A DNA stretch of 64,000 nt from a halophilic archaeon SHRA6 (GTDB lineage: Archaea; Halobacteriota; Halobacteria; Halobacteriales; Haloferacaceae), in contig SOPS01000004.1 of the NCBI GenBank assembly GCA_005239175.1, positions 744,001-808,000 of the forward strand, given 5' to 3'. The position numbers and the translations under genes are program-made. The notes below the pieces were generated by a model, which was given only the letters and a program-made list of their open reading frames with translations, searched no databases and had not been told where the DNA came from. Positions 52,414 through 60,728 of this stretch are shown piece by piece. Within the stretch, counting starts at the first letter, position 1. Each line of letters starts with the position of its first letter.

Positions 52414-53970
52414 CTATGCGGGCTGTTCGAACGGATTCGTCTCACCGTCGTTGTGGCGGCACTGCTCTGCAGCGAATCCGATCGCGAACTCGACAGCGTC
52501 TGTCTGGACCTCGTTTCCGACTGTCGTGGGGAGTTCCCATTCGAAGCCGAAACACCGGGTCACCGAATTCGTAAAGCAGACACGTCCCTCCTCTCGAAGG
52601 TTGGCATCCAGCGGGATTCCCGCTTCGAGTGCATCCAGTACTTCCCGCAGCGAGCCCTCGGCGATCACCGTCTCACCGGTGAGGATGACCGATGAGATTT
52701 GTGAGTAGATCTCATCGAGCTCAGTCCCAGTCGGCGAGTCGTAGTACAGGACGGTCCCGTTGCTCGAACTCGCCATGGAGATGAGTGTATTCTGCGCGGT
52801 GCTGCCCGAAGAAACACCCAGCCCGATCGTAAACATCGTGATGTCCGCAGCTTTGGCGTCGGCTGCCGCATCGATCGCGTTCTGAACGTGGTCAGTACCG
52901 GCGCGTTGGGAGATAGTCGGCTGGCCATCGCCGAGAAGGATGATTGCTTGATCGACATCTCGACCGTTGGTGAGCAACTCGTCGGCTGCCAGATCGACAC
53001 CGGCATCCATCATCGTGTTGCCGCCGGCCGTGATCCCCGCGTTGCCGGGCTGGAGATCGTCCGCGACGAGCGAGTGATCAGACGTGAGCGCCTGGACGAG
53101 CGAGCCGCTGGTGTCGAACGTCACGAGCCCGACTCGATCGTTCGGCCCAAGATTGTCTACGAAAGCCAGCGCTGCCGCCTTTGCGTTCTCCATTTTGCTT
53201 CCGCTACCGGAGCCCATCGAGCCGGAGGTGTCGATTGAGAGCATGACGTCTGCGCCCTCGCTCTCCTCACCATCCGCTGCCTGATGGATGTTGTCACAGT
53301 TGTCGTCGTACCAGACCTTCGCCTGGATCGCATCAGCAAGTTGGCCTTCACCATCTGGATCGTCGGTCGGGAATCCGAGGTCGTCAAGTGCCCTGATTTC
53401 CGGGTTGGTGTAGCCGTTCTGCTCGTTGCCGGTCAGCCTCCCGCCGATCCACATGTAGCCGGGGTTGTCGTAGAGGTGTGTACTGAACGTGACCTCGCCG
53501 TAGTCGCCCGGTTTGACGTCAGCGAGGCGGATGAGCGCCGCGTCAAGGTCGCCGGCATCAATCAGCTCTTCGCGACGGAAGCCCTCGCCCTCGCCGGTCT
53601 CGGGATCGAAGATCCCGTTCGCCCCGATGACCCAGTCCTCGGCGCCGGGGTAGCTGTCTCGGCTGGGCACCTGATCAAGCAGGTACACGCCGGTATCCTC
53701 GTCGGTCGGCTCCATGTCCTCGTCGACGAACGTGGCGTCCGGGTAGTGCTGCTGGAGTTCCGCAAGCCGACCACGACCGCCGCGGTAGGTCATCCGGTAG
53801 TCCATCTTCAGGTCGAGCTCCCCAGCGGTGAGCGTGTTGTTCTCGAAGCTCTCCTCGTCGCTGAAGAACGCAGTCGTTCCAAGGCCGGCGCCTGCAGAGG
53901 CGATCCCGATCGCTCCCAGCCCGCCGAGTAAGCGGCGTCGCGAGAGTCCAGTTAGGTTGTTTGTTGTCAT
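52414..53970 (-). CDS. TasA/camelysin-like protein with inserted von Willebrand A domain
   Basis: 518 residues from ATG at 53970. 'LSRRRLLGGLG' twin-arginine signal, then 'GTTAFFSDEESFENNTLTAG' SipW tag (cut expected after Ala34). TasA strands follow with 'ADVKPGDYGEVTFSTHLYDNPGYMW'. A vWA domain occupies about 240-430: MIDAS D247-x-S249-x-S251 (DTSGS), Thr319 and Asp348 (LLGDG). The fold then resumes with 'EWELPTTVGNEVQTDAVEF' and the end motif 'AEQCRHND'. A typical metal-dependent adhesion domain thus sits in a fibre-type subunit. A longer frame to 54063 is not needed. A minus-strand neighbour (54080) has an almost identical signal region. Role as adhesin is inferred. Confidence 0.88.
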   Translation of the reverse strand: MTTNNLTGLSRRRLLGGLGAIGIASAGAGLGTTAFFSDEESFENNTLTAGELDLKMDYRMTYRGGRGRLAELQQHYPDATFVDEDMEPTDEDTGVYLLDQVPSRDSYPGAEDWVIGANGIFDPETGEGEGFRREELIDAGDLDAALIRLADVKPGDYGEVTFSTHLYDNPGYMWIGGRLTGNEQNGYTNPEIRALDDLGFPTDDPDGEGQLADAIQAKVWYDDNCDNIHQAADGEESEGADVMLSIDTSGSMGSGSGSKMENAKAAALAFVDNLGPNDRVGLVTFDTSGSLVQALTSDHSLVADDLQPGNAGITAGGNTMMDAGVDLAADELLTNGRDVDQAIILLGDGQPTISQRAGTDHVQNAIDAAADAKAADITMFTIGLGVSSGSTAQNTLISMASSSNGTVLYYDSPTGTELDEIYSQISSVILTGETVIAEGSLREVLDALEAGIPLDANLREEGRVCFTNSVTRCFGFEWELPTTVGNEVQTDAVEFAIGFAAEQCRHNDGETNPFEQPA

Positions 53971-54079
53971 GGTTTGTATATCCCCGAAGGGAAACTCCCA
54001 CCAGTGGAGTTGAACCACTGTTGCGGCCGCCGGGGGTTCGGCGTGGGAGGGGCAATAATTCACATCGCTCGAGGTGTGG

Positions 54080-55453
54080 TTATACGTCGATACGGAATCC
54101 CAACCCCTCGCTGCTCGGTGGACTCCCTGCTGGCCACGACATTGTGACAGTTCCGGAGATGACGTCGCCTTCGCCGAACGAGACAGTTTGCAGCGTCACG
54201 TTCTGTTGGCCACCGACGTTACCGTCGACCGCGACAGAGTCGGACCCTGTCGGCGAGGTACCGTTAAACGCGATATCGGATACCTCGATGCTCGAGTCGG
54301 CTGCAGACGCTTTCGCCATGACGACGACTGCATCTGCGATCGGGAGCGGCGCGGGTGAGACAACCACTTCTGAGCCGCCGATGTCCCACTTCGCGTCGCC
54401 GTTTTCGATCGTCAGTTCAAACGGAACGGCCTGGCCGTTAGGCCACGCGAAGTTCTCGGTACCCGAGTGAACTGGCGTGTCGTCAGGCAGCCGGATATCG
54501 AGTTCACGGTTCGCCGCGCCGCCGCCACTGCCGTAGATGCCGCGTGCGTGCCAGACCGTCTCGTCAAGCTCAGGGAACCCCTCGCCAGGGACGCTCACGA
54601 TGCACGGGTTTGTCGTCCCGTCGTTGTGTCGTTCCTGCTCGGCGTAGAACTCGAAATCGAACGCAACAGAGTCCGTCTGAATCTCGTTGCCGACATCGGC
54701 ATCGACTTGCCACTCGAAGCAGACACACGTTTCAGCGACGTTCGGAACGTCCATGCCGTCGACTTCGACGAACGGGGTGTCGACGCCTTCGAAGGCGGGA
54801 CGGTTGGCGATCGGCTGGTTCGGATCCCCGTCGCCGTACAGTGGGACACCGTTTTGTAGCGCAGCCATAACTTCGGCGAGCGATCCGGTGGTGATCTCAT
54901 CACCAACCACACCGTCTGGGTCGCAATACGACACCGTGATTTCCATAGCGTCTGCGAGCTCTCCCGCTCCCGGGCCGGGGTCGCCGCCAGTAGCGTCAAC
55001 CGAACTTTCTGGCTCTGTCTGGCCGTTCTCGTCGTTCGCGGTCAGCGCCCCACACATCCACATGTATGCCGGGTTATTGACGATCGAAAAGCAGAACTTC
55101 CCCTCTCCGGAGTCGCCGGGTTTCAGGTCGACGACCTGGATGCTGAGCGGCTCACCAGCCTGAAGGGAGATCCCGGTTTCGTCGTCAGAGACGCTCTGGC
55201 CGATCAGGCCACCCTGGACGTACGTTCCTGTCGGAGCAGACCACTGAGCGAACGAACCCTGATCTTCGGCGTAGTCGACGTGAACGTAGAGATCAAGCTC
55301 ACCAGCGGTGAGCGTGTTGTTCTCGAAGCTCTCCTCGTCGCTGAAGAACGCAGTCGTTCCGAGGCCGGCGCCCGCAGAGGCGATCCCGATCGCACCGAGG
55401 CCGCCAAGTACTCGTCGTCGCGACAGTCCGAATGTATTGTTGGTGTCTGTCAT
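54080..55453 (-). CDS. TasA/camelysin-like protein with extra C-terminal beta domain
   Basis: 457 residues from ATG at 55453 (MTDTNNTFGL). Twin-arginine SRRRVLGG and SipW tag 'TTAFFSDEESFENNTLTAG' (cut after Ala35). The TasA-like domain (about 36-280) has 'VDLKPGDSGEGKFCFSIVNNPAYMW' and ends 'DSVAFDFEFYAEQERHND'. A second domain (about 284-457) has alternating strands and 'GTVTMSWPAGSPP' near the end. It may be an adhesive or sugar-binding beta-sandwich, which I cannot name. In contrast to 52414 and 55581 there is no vWA domain. Probably another fibre subunit or cap. Confidence 0.83.
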   Translation of the reverse strand: MTDTNNTFGLSRRRVLGGLGAIGIASAGAGLGTTAFFSDEESFENNTLTAGELDLYVHVDYAEDQGSFAQWSAPTGTYVQGGLIGQSVSDDETGISLQAGEPLSIQVVDLKPGDSGEGKFCFSIVNNPAYMWMCGALTANDENGQTEPESSVDATGGDPGPGAGELADAMEITVSYCDPDGVVGDEITTGSLAEVMAALQNGVPLYGDGDPNQPIANRPAFEGVDTPFVEVDGMDVPNVAETCVCFEWQVDADVGNEIQTDSVAFDFEFYAEQERHNDGTTNPCIVSVPGEGFPELDETVWHARGIYGSGGGAANRELDIRLPDDTPVHSGTENFAWPNGQAVPFELTIENGDAKWDIGGSEVVVSPAPLPIADAVVVMAKASAADSSIEVSDIAFNGTSPTGSDSVAVDGNVGGQQNVTLQTVSFGEGDVISGTVTMSWPAGSPPSSEGLGFRIDV

Positions 55454-55580
55454 GGTTGTGTTTTCCCGGTTGGGAAAGACCCCGTGCGGTCTCGAACCGC
55501 TCGATCGGCCGGCCATGTCGGGTCCGAACGGGGTGGGCGATGTCCTCGCCCGTGGTCGTAATTCGATCAGGCCGGTGCGA

Positions 55581-57302
55581 TCAGGCTGGGCTCTGTTCCA
55601 TACCCGATCCGTCGTTGTGCCGCGCCTGTTCGGTGTAGAACGTCAGGTCGAACCCGAGGGTATCGCCCTGGACTTCGTTGCCGACGGTAGTGGGGAGTTC
55701 CCACTCGAGGGCGACACAGTGCATGACGCCATCACCGGCGAACGGGTCTCGGCCCGCATCGTCCGCGGGATCCGAGAGTTCGTCGTACGCCGTCGCGCGG
55801 TTCCCGTCGAGTGGGATCCCGTCGCCGCTGGCCAGTTCAGCGAGGATGTTGCCGAGCGTATCCTGCATGATGACCTTCTCGGCGATCGTCTGTGCGGCGA
55901 GGTTGCCGAACACCGACGGGATGTCGAGGGGATCGTCAATGTCGTTGAAGAACAGCGGATCGCCGCCCGATCCGCCGGCAGGACCGGCCATCGCCTGGAG
56001 AACGCTGGCACTGCCGTTGACGTTGATCGTGTACAGGTTCGTCTCAGGTGACGGCGGCGACGGGGGGATTACCCCGGACGCGTCAGCCCGTGCGCTGTCC
56101 GCAGCGTCCTCGGGTGAGGAGAACTGCGATGGACCACTGCCGTTGAACGACTCGCCGTCCGAGAGGACGATGTTCGTCTTCTCGACGCCGGAACGCCCGT
56201 TCGTATCGAGCTCTACCTGCGCATCGTCAATGCCTTCGCCGATGAACGTCCCCGTCGCGATACCGCCCGCGTTCGAGAATGGGTCGGAGTTACCCTCGTT
56301 GACGTTCGGATCGTTTGTCGGTCCAGTTACCACGTTTGCGAGCTTCTGGCGAAGACCCGAGAGCGCGGCGTCAACATCACCCAGATCGCTCGTCAGTCCC
56401 TGGAGGATACCGGTCCGTGGCCCAACGTCATCGTTGTTCTCGCCGTCGAAGTACGCCACGCCGACCTGTACGTCCGCGTTTTCTGCCTGCAGGTAGTCGA
56501 TAAACTGGCGAGCGCCGAGTTCGACGAGGTCGATCTTCGTCGTCTCGTCGTAGGTCGTTCCGTTGACCTGGATCTCGTCAGTACTGACAACGCCGCCGTA
56601 CTGGTTGTACAGCATCGATCCGGAGAAGTCGAGCGTCAGCATGATGTCTGCGGGCTCGGCTTCGTCGTACACGTTGTCGCAGTCCTCGTCGTACCACAGG
56701 GTTGCCTGAATCGCGTCGCCAAGGTTCCCGAGGTTGTTGGGATCGACTGCCAGTTCGGGCTCCGTGGAGGCACCGCCTTCGTCAGAGACGTTGGCCGCCT
56801 GCATCCAGATGTAGCCAGGGTTGTCACACAGGTGCAGCGAGAACGTGATCTCGCCGGAGTCGCCGGGTTTCACGTCGGAAAACTGCACGAGGGTCTCCAT
56901 CTCTTGGCCGGTCACGGGATCGGTCCCGAAGTTTGCCTCCGAGAGGGGTGGAATGTTCTCACAGTCCAACAGGGGAATGTTCGCTCCGTTGCTGTTGTCG
57001 TCGGTCTCATCTGGGAAGTCGCTGTAGCGAACGACCTCGTTGTCGATGACGAGCGACTGCTCGCCGTCGCCGTCGTGGTCTGGGTGAGCACTGACGAACT
57101 CACGGCCCTGGCCGTAGTCGTACGTCTGTTGCCAGTCGACCAGCAGGTCGAGCTGGCCGGTCGTGATCGTGTTGTCGGTGAAGCTCTCTTCGTCGCTGAA
57201 GAACGCGGTTGTTCCGAGGCCTGCGCCGGCGCTTGCAACCCCCACGGCACCGAGGCCGAGGAGCATCTTTCGCCGCGAGATTCCGATTTTCTGAATTGTC
57301 AT
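55581..57302 (-). CDS. TasA/camelysin-like protein with inserted von Willebrand A domain (second copy)
   Basis: 573 residues. 'ISRRKMLLGLGAVG' twin-arginine motif, SipW tag 'TTAFFSDEESFTDNTITTG' (cut after Ala33), then 'FSDVKPGDSGEITFSLHLCDNPGYIW'. vWA at about 218-475: MIDAS D225-F-S227-G-S229 and a late 'IVLSDGESF'. The TasA-like fold resumes with 'ALEWELPTTVGNEVQGDTLGFDLTFYTEQARHND'. The insertion point equals that of 52414. Only one CGATCG occurs in the gene, far fewer than in most of the window. Likely the larger adhesin. Confidence 0.87.
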   Translation of the reverse strand: MTIQKIGISRRKMLLGLGAVGVASAGAGLGTTAFFSDEESFTDNTITTGQLDLLVDWQQTYDYGQGREFVSAHPDHDGDGEQSLVIDNEVVRYSDFPDETDDNSNGANIPLLDCENIPPLSEANFGTDPVTGQEMETLVQFSDVKPGDSGEITFSLHLCDNPGYIWMQAANVSDEGGASTEPELAVDPNNLGNLGDAIQATLWYDEDCDNVYDEAEPADIMLTLDFSGSMLYNQYGGVVSTDEIQVNGTTYDETTKIDLVELGARQFIDYLQAENADVQVGVAYFDGENNDDVGPRTGILQGLTSDLGDVDAALSGLRQKLANVVTGPTNDPNVNEGNSDPFSNAGGIATGTFIGEGIDDAQVELDTNGRSGVEKTNIVLSDGESFNGSGPSQFSSPEDAADSARADASGVIPPSPPSPETNLYTINVNGSASVLQAMAGPAGGSGGDPLFFNDIDDPLDIPSVFGNLAAQTIAEKVIMQDTLGNILAELASGDGIPLDGNRATAYDELSDPADDAGRDPFAGDGVMHCVALEWELPTTVGNEVQGDTLGFDLTFYTEQARHNDGSGMEQSPA

Positions 57303-57395
57303 TGATATGTATTGGTGGTTGGGGTTCGATTCACCCGACGTGGGTGGACTATCCGGCCGGCGATCGGCCGTGGTTATTGCGTACCGTTTGGTTGA

Positions 57396-58259
57396 TTAGT
57401 CGACGATGTCACCGCCGTCGTCTTCCTCACCGCTGAACGGATCGTCGTTGTGGCGGCATTGTTCGGCCTCGAAGAGGACGTCTGCCTCGAAGGAGGCACC
57501 CTGGACAGCGTTGCCAGGCGAGTCGTCCGGCTCGATATCGAATTCCACACCGCCGACGGTGACGATCTCGCCGACATCCGCGTGGCTCGGGAGGTACAGG
57601 TAGACGCAGACCTCTACGGGGTCAGCGACATCGCCTTCGACGCCTTCCATGAGTTCGCACGGGGCGTGACAGTACTCCGGTTCACTACCGCCGATCGCGT
57701 GGATGAGACCACCCTCGGAGAATTCTGCGACAAGCTCACCGAGCGTGCCTGCGAACACCATTTCGGTGTCGCCGTTTTGATCCTCGAGGGAGACCACAGC
57801 GAGCATGTACTCGCTGAGAAGTCCCTCAGAAGTGACGTGGGTAACGCCGTTGGCAGTTCCGGTCGACTCCTCGCTAGCGAGGGTGATCTGCACGTAGCCT
57901 GGGTTGTACTTCACGCACGGGTCCCAGCAGACCTTGTAGCTGTCTCCGGGCTTTGCGTCGGTGATTTCAAGAATACCTGCAACAGATTCCGCCGCAGAAT
58001 CGTCGAGCTCGGCCAGCGCCTGCTCGAACGTGAGCTGGTCGGGGCCGATGCCGTCCTGGTCAACCTCGTAGATCATCTGCGTGACATCGAGCTCGAACTG
58101 GCCGGCGGTGATCGTGTTGCCCTCGAAAGATTCCTCATCGCTGAAGAACGCGGTGGTCCCGAGACCTGCACCCGCACTCGCGACGCCGACGGCGCCGAGA
58201 CCGAGGAGCATTTTTCTGCGGGATAGTCCGATCGTGATTGGTTGTTGGTTTGAATCCAT
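57396..58259 (-). CDS. TasA/camelysin-like protein, single-domain (candidate major fibre subunit)
   Basis: 287 residues from ATG at 58259 (MDSNQQPITI). Twin-arginine 'LSRRKMLLGLGAVG' and SipW tag 'GTTAFFSDEESFEGNTITAG' (cut after Ala37). Strands with 'TDAKPGDSYKVCWDPCVKYNPGYVQI' are the TasA-type KPGD block, and the end is 'LFEAEQCRHNDDP'. No vWA or extra domain. It is therefore the simplest member, and being first it may be most strongly expressed. Cysteines occur at about 111, 115 and 197-201 and may form disulfides. Beginning of the leftward cluster after a 429-base regulatory region. Confidence 0.85.
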   Translation of the reverse strand: MDSNQQPITIGLSRRKMLLGLGAVGVASAGAGLGTTAFFSDEESFEGNTITAGQFELDVTQMIYEVDQDGIGPDQLTFEQALAELDDSAAESVAGILEITDAKPGDSYKVCWDPCVKYNPGYVQITLASEESTGTANGVTHVTSEGLLSEYMLAVVSLEDQNGDTEMVFAGTLGELVAEFSEGGLIHAIGGSEPEYCHAPCELMEGVEGDVADPVEVCVYLYLPSHADVGEIVTVGGVEFDIEPDDSPGNAVQGASFEADVLFEAEQCRHNDDPFSGEEDDGGDIVD

Positions 58260-58688
58260 TGTTGCGTTCTCGACGCCAGAGTGACTCCGACATCGGATAC
58301 CCTCCCCTGGAACTGCAGGGGGGATAGTTACGATCAGCCACGTCACCACAGAACGACTCGTTGAGCGCTCTAAACGCCATATACAGCAAAATTAGATCTG
58401 AGCTAAAGATCCGGATCGGTCTGCATACCAGTGGCAGATTCACCCGGGCGGATGCTCCTACTGAACGGTTCGGTGAGCGTACGCATCGAGACACAAGCGC
58501 CTACCCTCTCCTCCGATGACCGGTTCGAGGGGCCTACGCAACGGTTCAGTATACCTACATGAGGGACCAATCGCGGTATGAGCTTCATTCATATGCCTGT
58601 CGGAGATCATCTGTCATCACATGCGATACGGGGGACAACTGCTCGGCAAGGACTGCACAGATGGACACGTACAGGGGATCAACGATCA
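58260..58688. other. Regulatory region between the TasA-like cluster and the divergent regulator
   Basis: About 430 bases with no credible gene. A hairpin-capable CCCCTG...CAGGGG sits at 58302-58323 on the leader side of the 57396 gene, and 'CATATACAGCAAAATTAGATC' at 58378-58398 is the most AT-rich box, a candidate promoter. The divergent gene at 58689 starts on the other side. Confidence 0.5.
58302..58323 (-). promoter_or_regulatory. Inverted repeat in the leader of the first TasA-like gene
   Basis: CCTCCCCTG and CAGGGGGG flank a short GAACTG loop, giving a stem of six Watson-Crick pairs plus wobble. It lies about 45 bases upstream of the 58259 ATG on the minus strand. It may be an RNA hairpin in the leader. 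Confidence 0.45.
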
Positions 58689-59204
58689 ATGACCCTTGCG
58701 GCCGTACAGATTCACGCAATCCTCGCGAACGAGCGTCGACGTCGAGCGATCGATCAGCTCGTGGCAGCCCGAGCGCCATTGTCTGTCAGCAATCTGGCGA
58801 CCTATATCGCCGAGGACGAGTCGGGCGAGTCACCACCACCCAAGGCGCTTCGTGAGAGCGTCTACGGCTCGCTCGTGCAGACGCACCTGCCGACACTCCA
58901 GTCGGCGGGAGTGATCACGTACGATCTTGAGTCCAAGATAGTCTCGTTGACCCCACAGGCGCGGAATCTCCGCATGTATCAGGAACTGGTTGGCCCCGGC
59001 GGTGTTACGTGGGCAGATTGGTATCGACTCTGTGGACTGGTTGGATTGCTCGTCATTCTCGGCTCGTTACTCTCGGTTCCGATCGTCGCTGCCGTTGACC
59101 CGATCCTCTGGACGAGTGCGGCGCTGTTCGCGTTTGCAGTGCTAAGCGCGAGTCACCTGTGGAGTTATCGATTCTCAATGCCGTTGTGGTTTCCTCGGCG
59201 ATAG
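58689..59204 (+). CDS. DUF7344-type winged-helix protein with two membrane helices
   Basis: 171 residues from ATG at 58689 (MTLAAVQIHAILANERRRRA). The wHTH covers about 10-95 ('RRAIDQLVAARAPLSVSNLATYIAED', 'LVQTHLPTLQSAGVITYDL'), followed by two membrane helices (about 120-140 and 145-165) and a basic end. A longer frame to 58578 adds 37 residues without family features. Divergent from the TasA-like cluster and so a plausible local, membrane-bound regulator of it. Confidence 0.7.
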   Translation: MTLAAVQIHAILANERRRRAIDQLVAARAPLSVSNLATYIAEDESGESPPPKALRESVYGSLVQTHLPTLQSAGVITYDLESKIVSLTPQARNLRMYQELVGPGGVTWADWYRLCGLVGLLVILGSLLSVPIVAAVDPILWTSAALFAFAVLSASHLWSYRFSMPLWFPRR

Positions 59205-59248
59205 TCGATCGGGAGTCCGTCTCACAGTCAACGCTTGAGTTAGCGGTT

Positions 59249-60043
59249 TCACTCCGTGTGCTCGTCCACAACAAAGAACTCGAAGAGCCGGTCGTTACAT
59301 CCCTGACAGATCCCCGCAATCGGCTGTTCGACCGTCGATCCGTGCGTTGATCCAACGCTGACAGAGATCTCTCCCTCACAGGTCGGGCACTCGTCGAGGA
59401 ACAGCCTGAATCCGGTGAGAATCCGACTCCGCTGATCAGTCGAGAGTTCATCCCAGTACGGCAGTCGGCCGCGAAATACCTGATCGGCGGCTACATCGGC
59501 GAGGAATGCCGATCGGGAAGGCCACGATCCGAGTAGTTCGTCGCCATCAAGCGCAGTGTACTGATCGCCAACCCACTGGAACTGTGCCGCGGTGGGTCGG
59601 TCACCGGCTATTCCGGATAGCAGCACAGGATCCGAGCTGTGCGCGACAGCAAGTACCTCATCCCACCATTCACGGCGGGCCGACGGTGAAAGCACGAGGT
59701 CACCGGTGAACCGGTCGACAACCACGAACTCGTAGGCCCTGAGCAATCGTTCGATAGAGACGGAATCTGGGCTGCGTCGCATCTGTACAGTGACAATTGT
59801 TTTCAAGAGTATCCGGCCGATGGAGTGAATCCCCGATCGAATGGTGTTGATCCGCGAGTCGTTGTGTTTTCGATCCACCAAGACGCCAGTGACGTGGGCA
59901 CCAATGAGCCGGGAAAAAACCACAACACTGAGAATAGCGTTCAGATGCTCCACTGGTCGCATCACGGCAGAGATCCGCCGTTGGATGCCTGAGAGGACCC
60001 TACGCTGCTCTGAGGGTACCCGGTCATCGAAGTCCTCCGACAT
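59249..60043 (-). CDS. Uncharacterised haloarchaeal protein with C-terminal zinc ribbon
   Basis: 264 residues from ATG at 60043 (MSEDFDDRVPSEQRRVLSGI). The frame is open to 60124 but the first 27 residues look unlike the family. The central part has two moderately hydrophobic segments (about 32-52 and 70-88). The C-terminal 'WDELSTDQRSRILTGFRLFLDECPTCEGE...GICQGCNDRLFEFF' has two Cys pairs. Similar 'LP-W--L---QR--IL-GLR-FL--CP-C-G' endings recur in haloarchaeal proteins of unknown role. Convergent with the DUF7344-type gene, stops 44 bases apart. Possible membrane-linked sensor. Function unknown. Confidence 0.55.
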   Translation of the reverse strand: MSEDFDDRVPSEQRRVLSGIQRRISAVMRPVEHLNAILSVVVFSRLIGAHVTGVLVDRKHNDSRINTIRSGIHSIGRILLKTIVTVQMRRSPDSVSIERLLRAYEFVVVDRFTGDLVLSPSARREWWDEVLAVAHSSDPVLLSGIAGDRPTAAQFQWVGDQYTALDGDELLGSWPSRSAFLADVAADQVFRGRLPYWDELSTDQRSRILTGFRLFLDECPTCEGEISVSVGSTHGSTVEQPIAGICQGCNDRLFEFFVVDEHTE

Positions 60044-60223
60044 ACCCTCTATAGATCGACGAGTGGTGTAGTTATGGTCAACGTACTGTTCAATGAGACG
60101 ACATAACCCGCTATTGACGGCCAACAGCCAGAGTTAATTACCAACTGTCCACAGTAGTCTCCTGCTACACGGCACGTCGTTTCGGGTCGAACAAACTAAG
60201 TTTCTCCCCGAGGAGTGTCAGCT

Positions 60224-60406
60224 ATGGCAACAGGGACCGTCGAAAGTGACAAAGCGATCGGAATCGGGATGGCGTTCACGGCTGTGACCCTCCTCGGCGT
60301 GGTGCTCATGTACGCCGGCGAGACACAACTGCTCAAAGCGTGGGGGTTCGCGGCGGCAATGATCGCTGCTTCGATCGCGGTTGTCGGAATCCACGCCTTC
60401 GAGTAG
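60224..60406 (+). CDS. Small membrane protein, two helices (DUF7525-like)
   Basis: 60 residues from ATG at 60224 (MATGTVESDKAIGIGMAFTA). Two hydrophobic segments (about 12-28 and 38-57) with a short loop 'YAGETQLLKAWG'. Similar proteins are widespread in haloarchaea (DUF7525, from memory). It is preceded by 'GGAG' nine bases before the start. A TGG-rich helix pair without catalytic residues. Function unknown. Confidence 0.65.
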   Translation: MATGTVESDKAIGIGMAFTAVTLLGVVLMYAGETQLLKAWGFAAAMIAASIAVVGIHAFE

Positions 60407-60421
60407 CGCGAAATTGTTAAT

Positions 60422-60673
60422 ATGCCAAATCCCCAAGAGCGAGCGAGGATGACCGAATATACCGACGAAGAACAGCGGATAATCGCCTACCTCCACGACA
60501 GCGTTTCGCGTGGGGAGCGGTACTTCCGCTCGAAAAATATCGCTGAGGCGATCGGCCTCACGGCGAAGCAGGTTGGCTCCCGGCTTCCCCGGCTTGCGGA
60601 GAAATCCGACGACGTCCATATCGAAAAGTGGGGTCGTGCACGATCGACGACGTGGCGCGTCGAACCCCTTTGA
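60422..60673 (+). CDS. Winged-helix DNA-binding protein (DUF7123-like)
   Basis: 83 residues from ATG at 60422 (MPNPQERARMTEYTDEEQRI). ATG at 60449 is an alternative start. The body 'IIAYLHDSVSRGERYFRSKNIAEAIGLTAKQVGSRLPRLAEKSDDVHIEKWGRARSTTWRVE' is a compact winged helix, with the recognition helix around 'AKQVGSRLPRL' and a basic wing ending 'ARSTTW'. Predicted cytoplasmic DNA-binding protein. Lies 15 bases after the small membrane protein on the same strand, so possibly a two-gene operon. Confidence 0.75.
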   Translation: MPNPQERARMTEYTDEEQRIIAYLHDSVSRGERYFRSKNIAEAIGLTAKQVGSRLPRLAEKSDDVHIEKWGRARSTTWRVEPL

Positions 60674-60728
60674 GGCGGCCAGACGAAGACCCTCGGTATT
60701 TTGCTTGCGCCCCCCGTAGGGGACAACA

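Noticed and set aside
57320-57345. GGTTCGATTCACCC resembling a tRNA T-arm
   Set aside because: The stem has a mismatch next to the loop and the upstream cloverleaf arms are missing.
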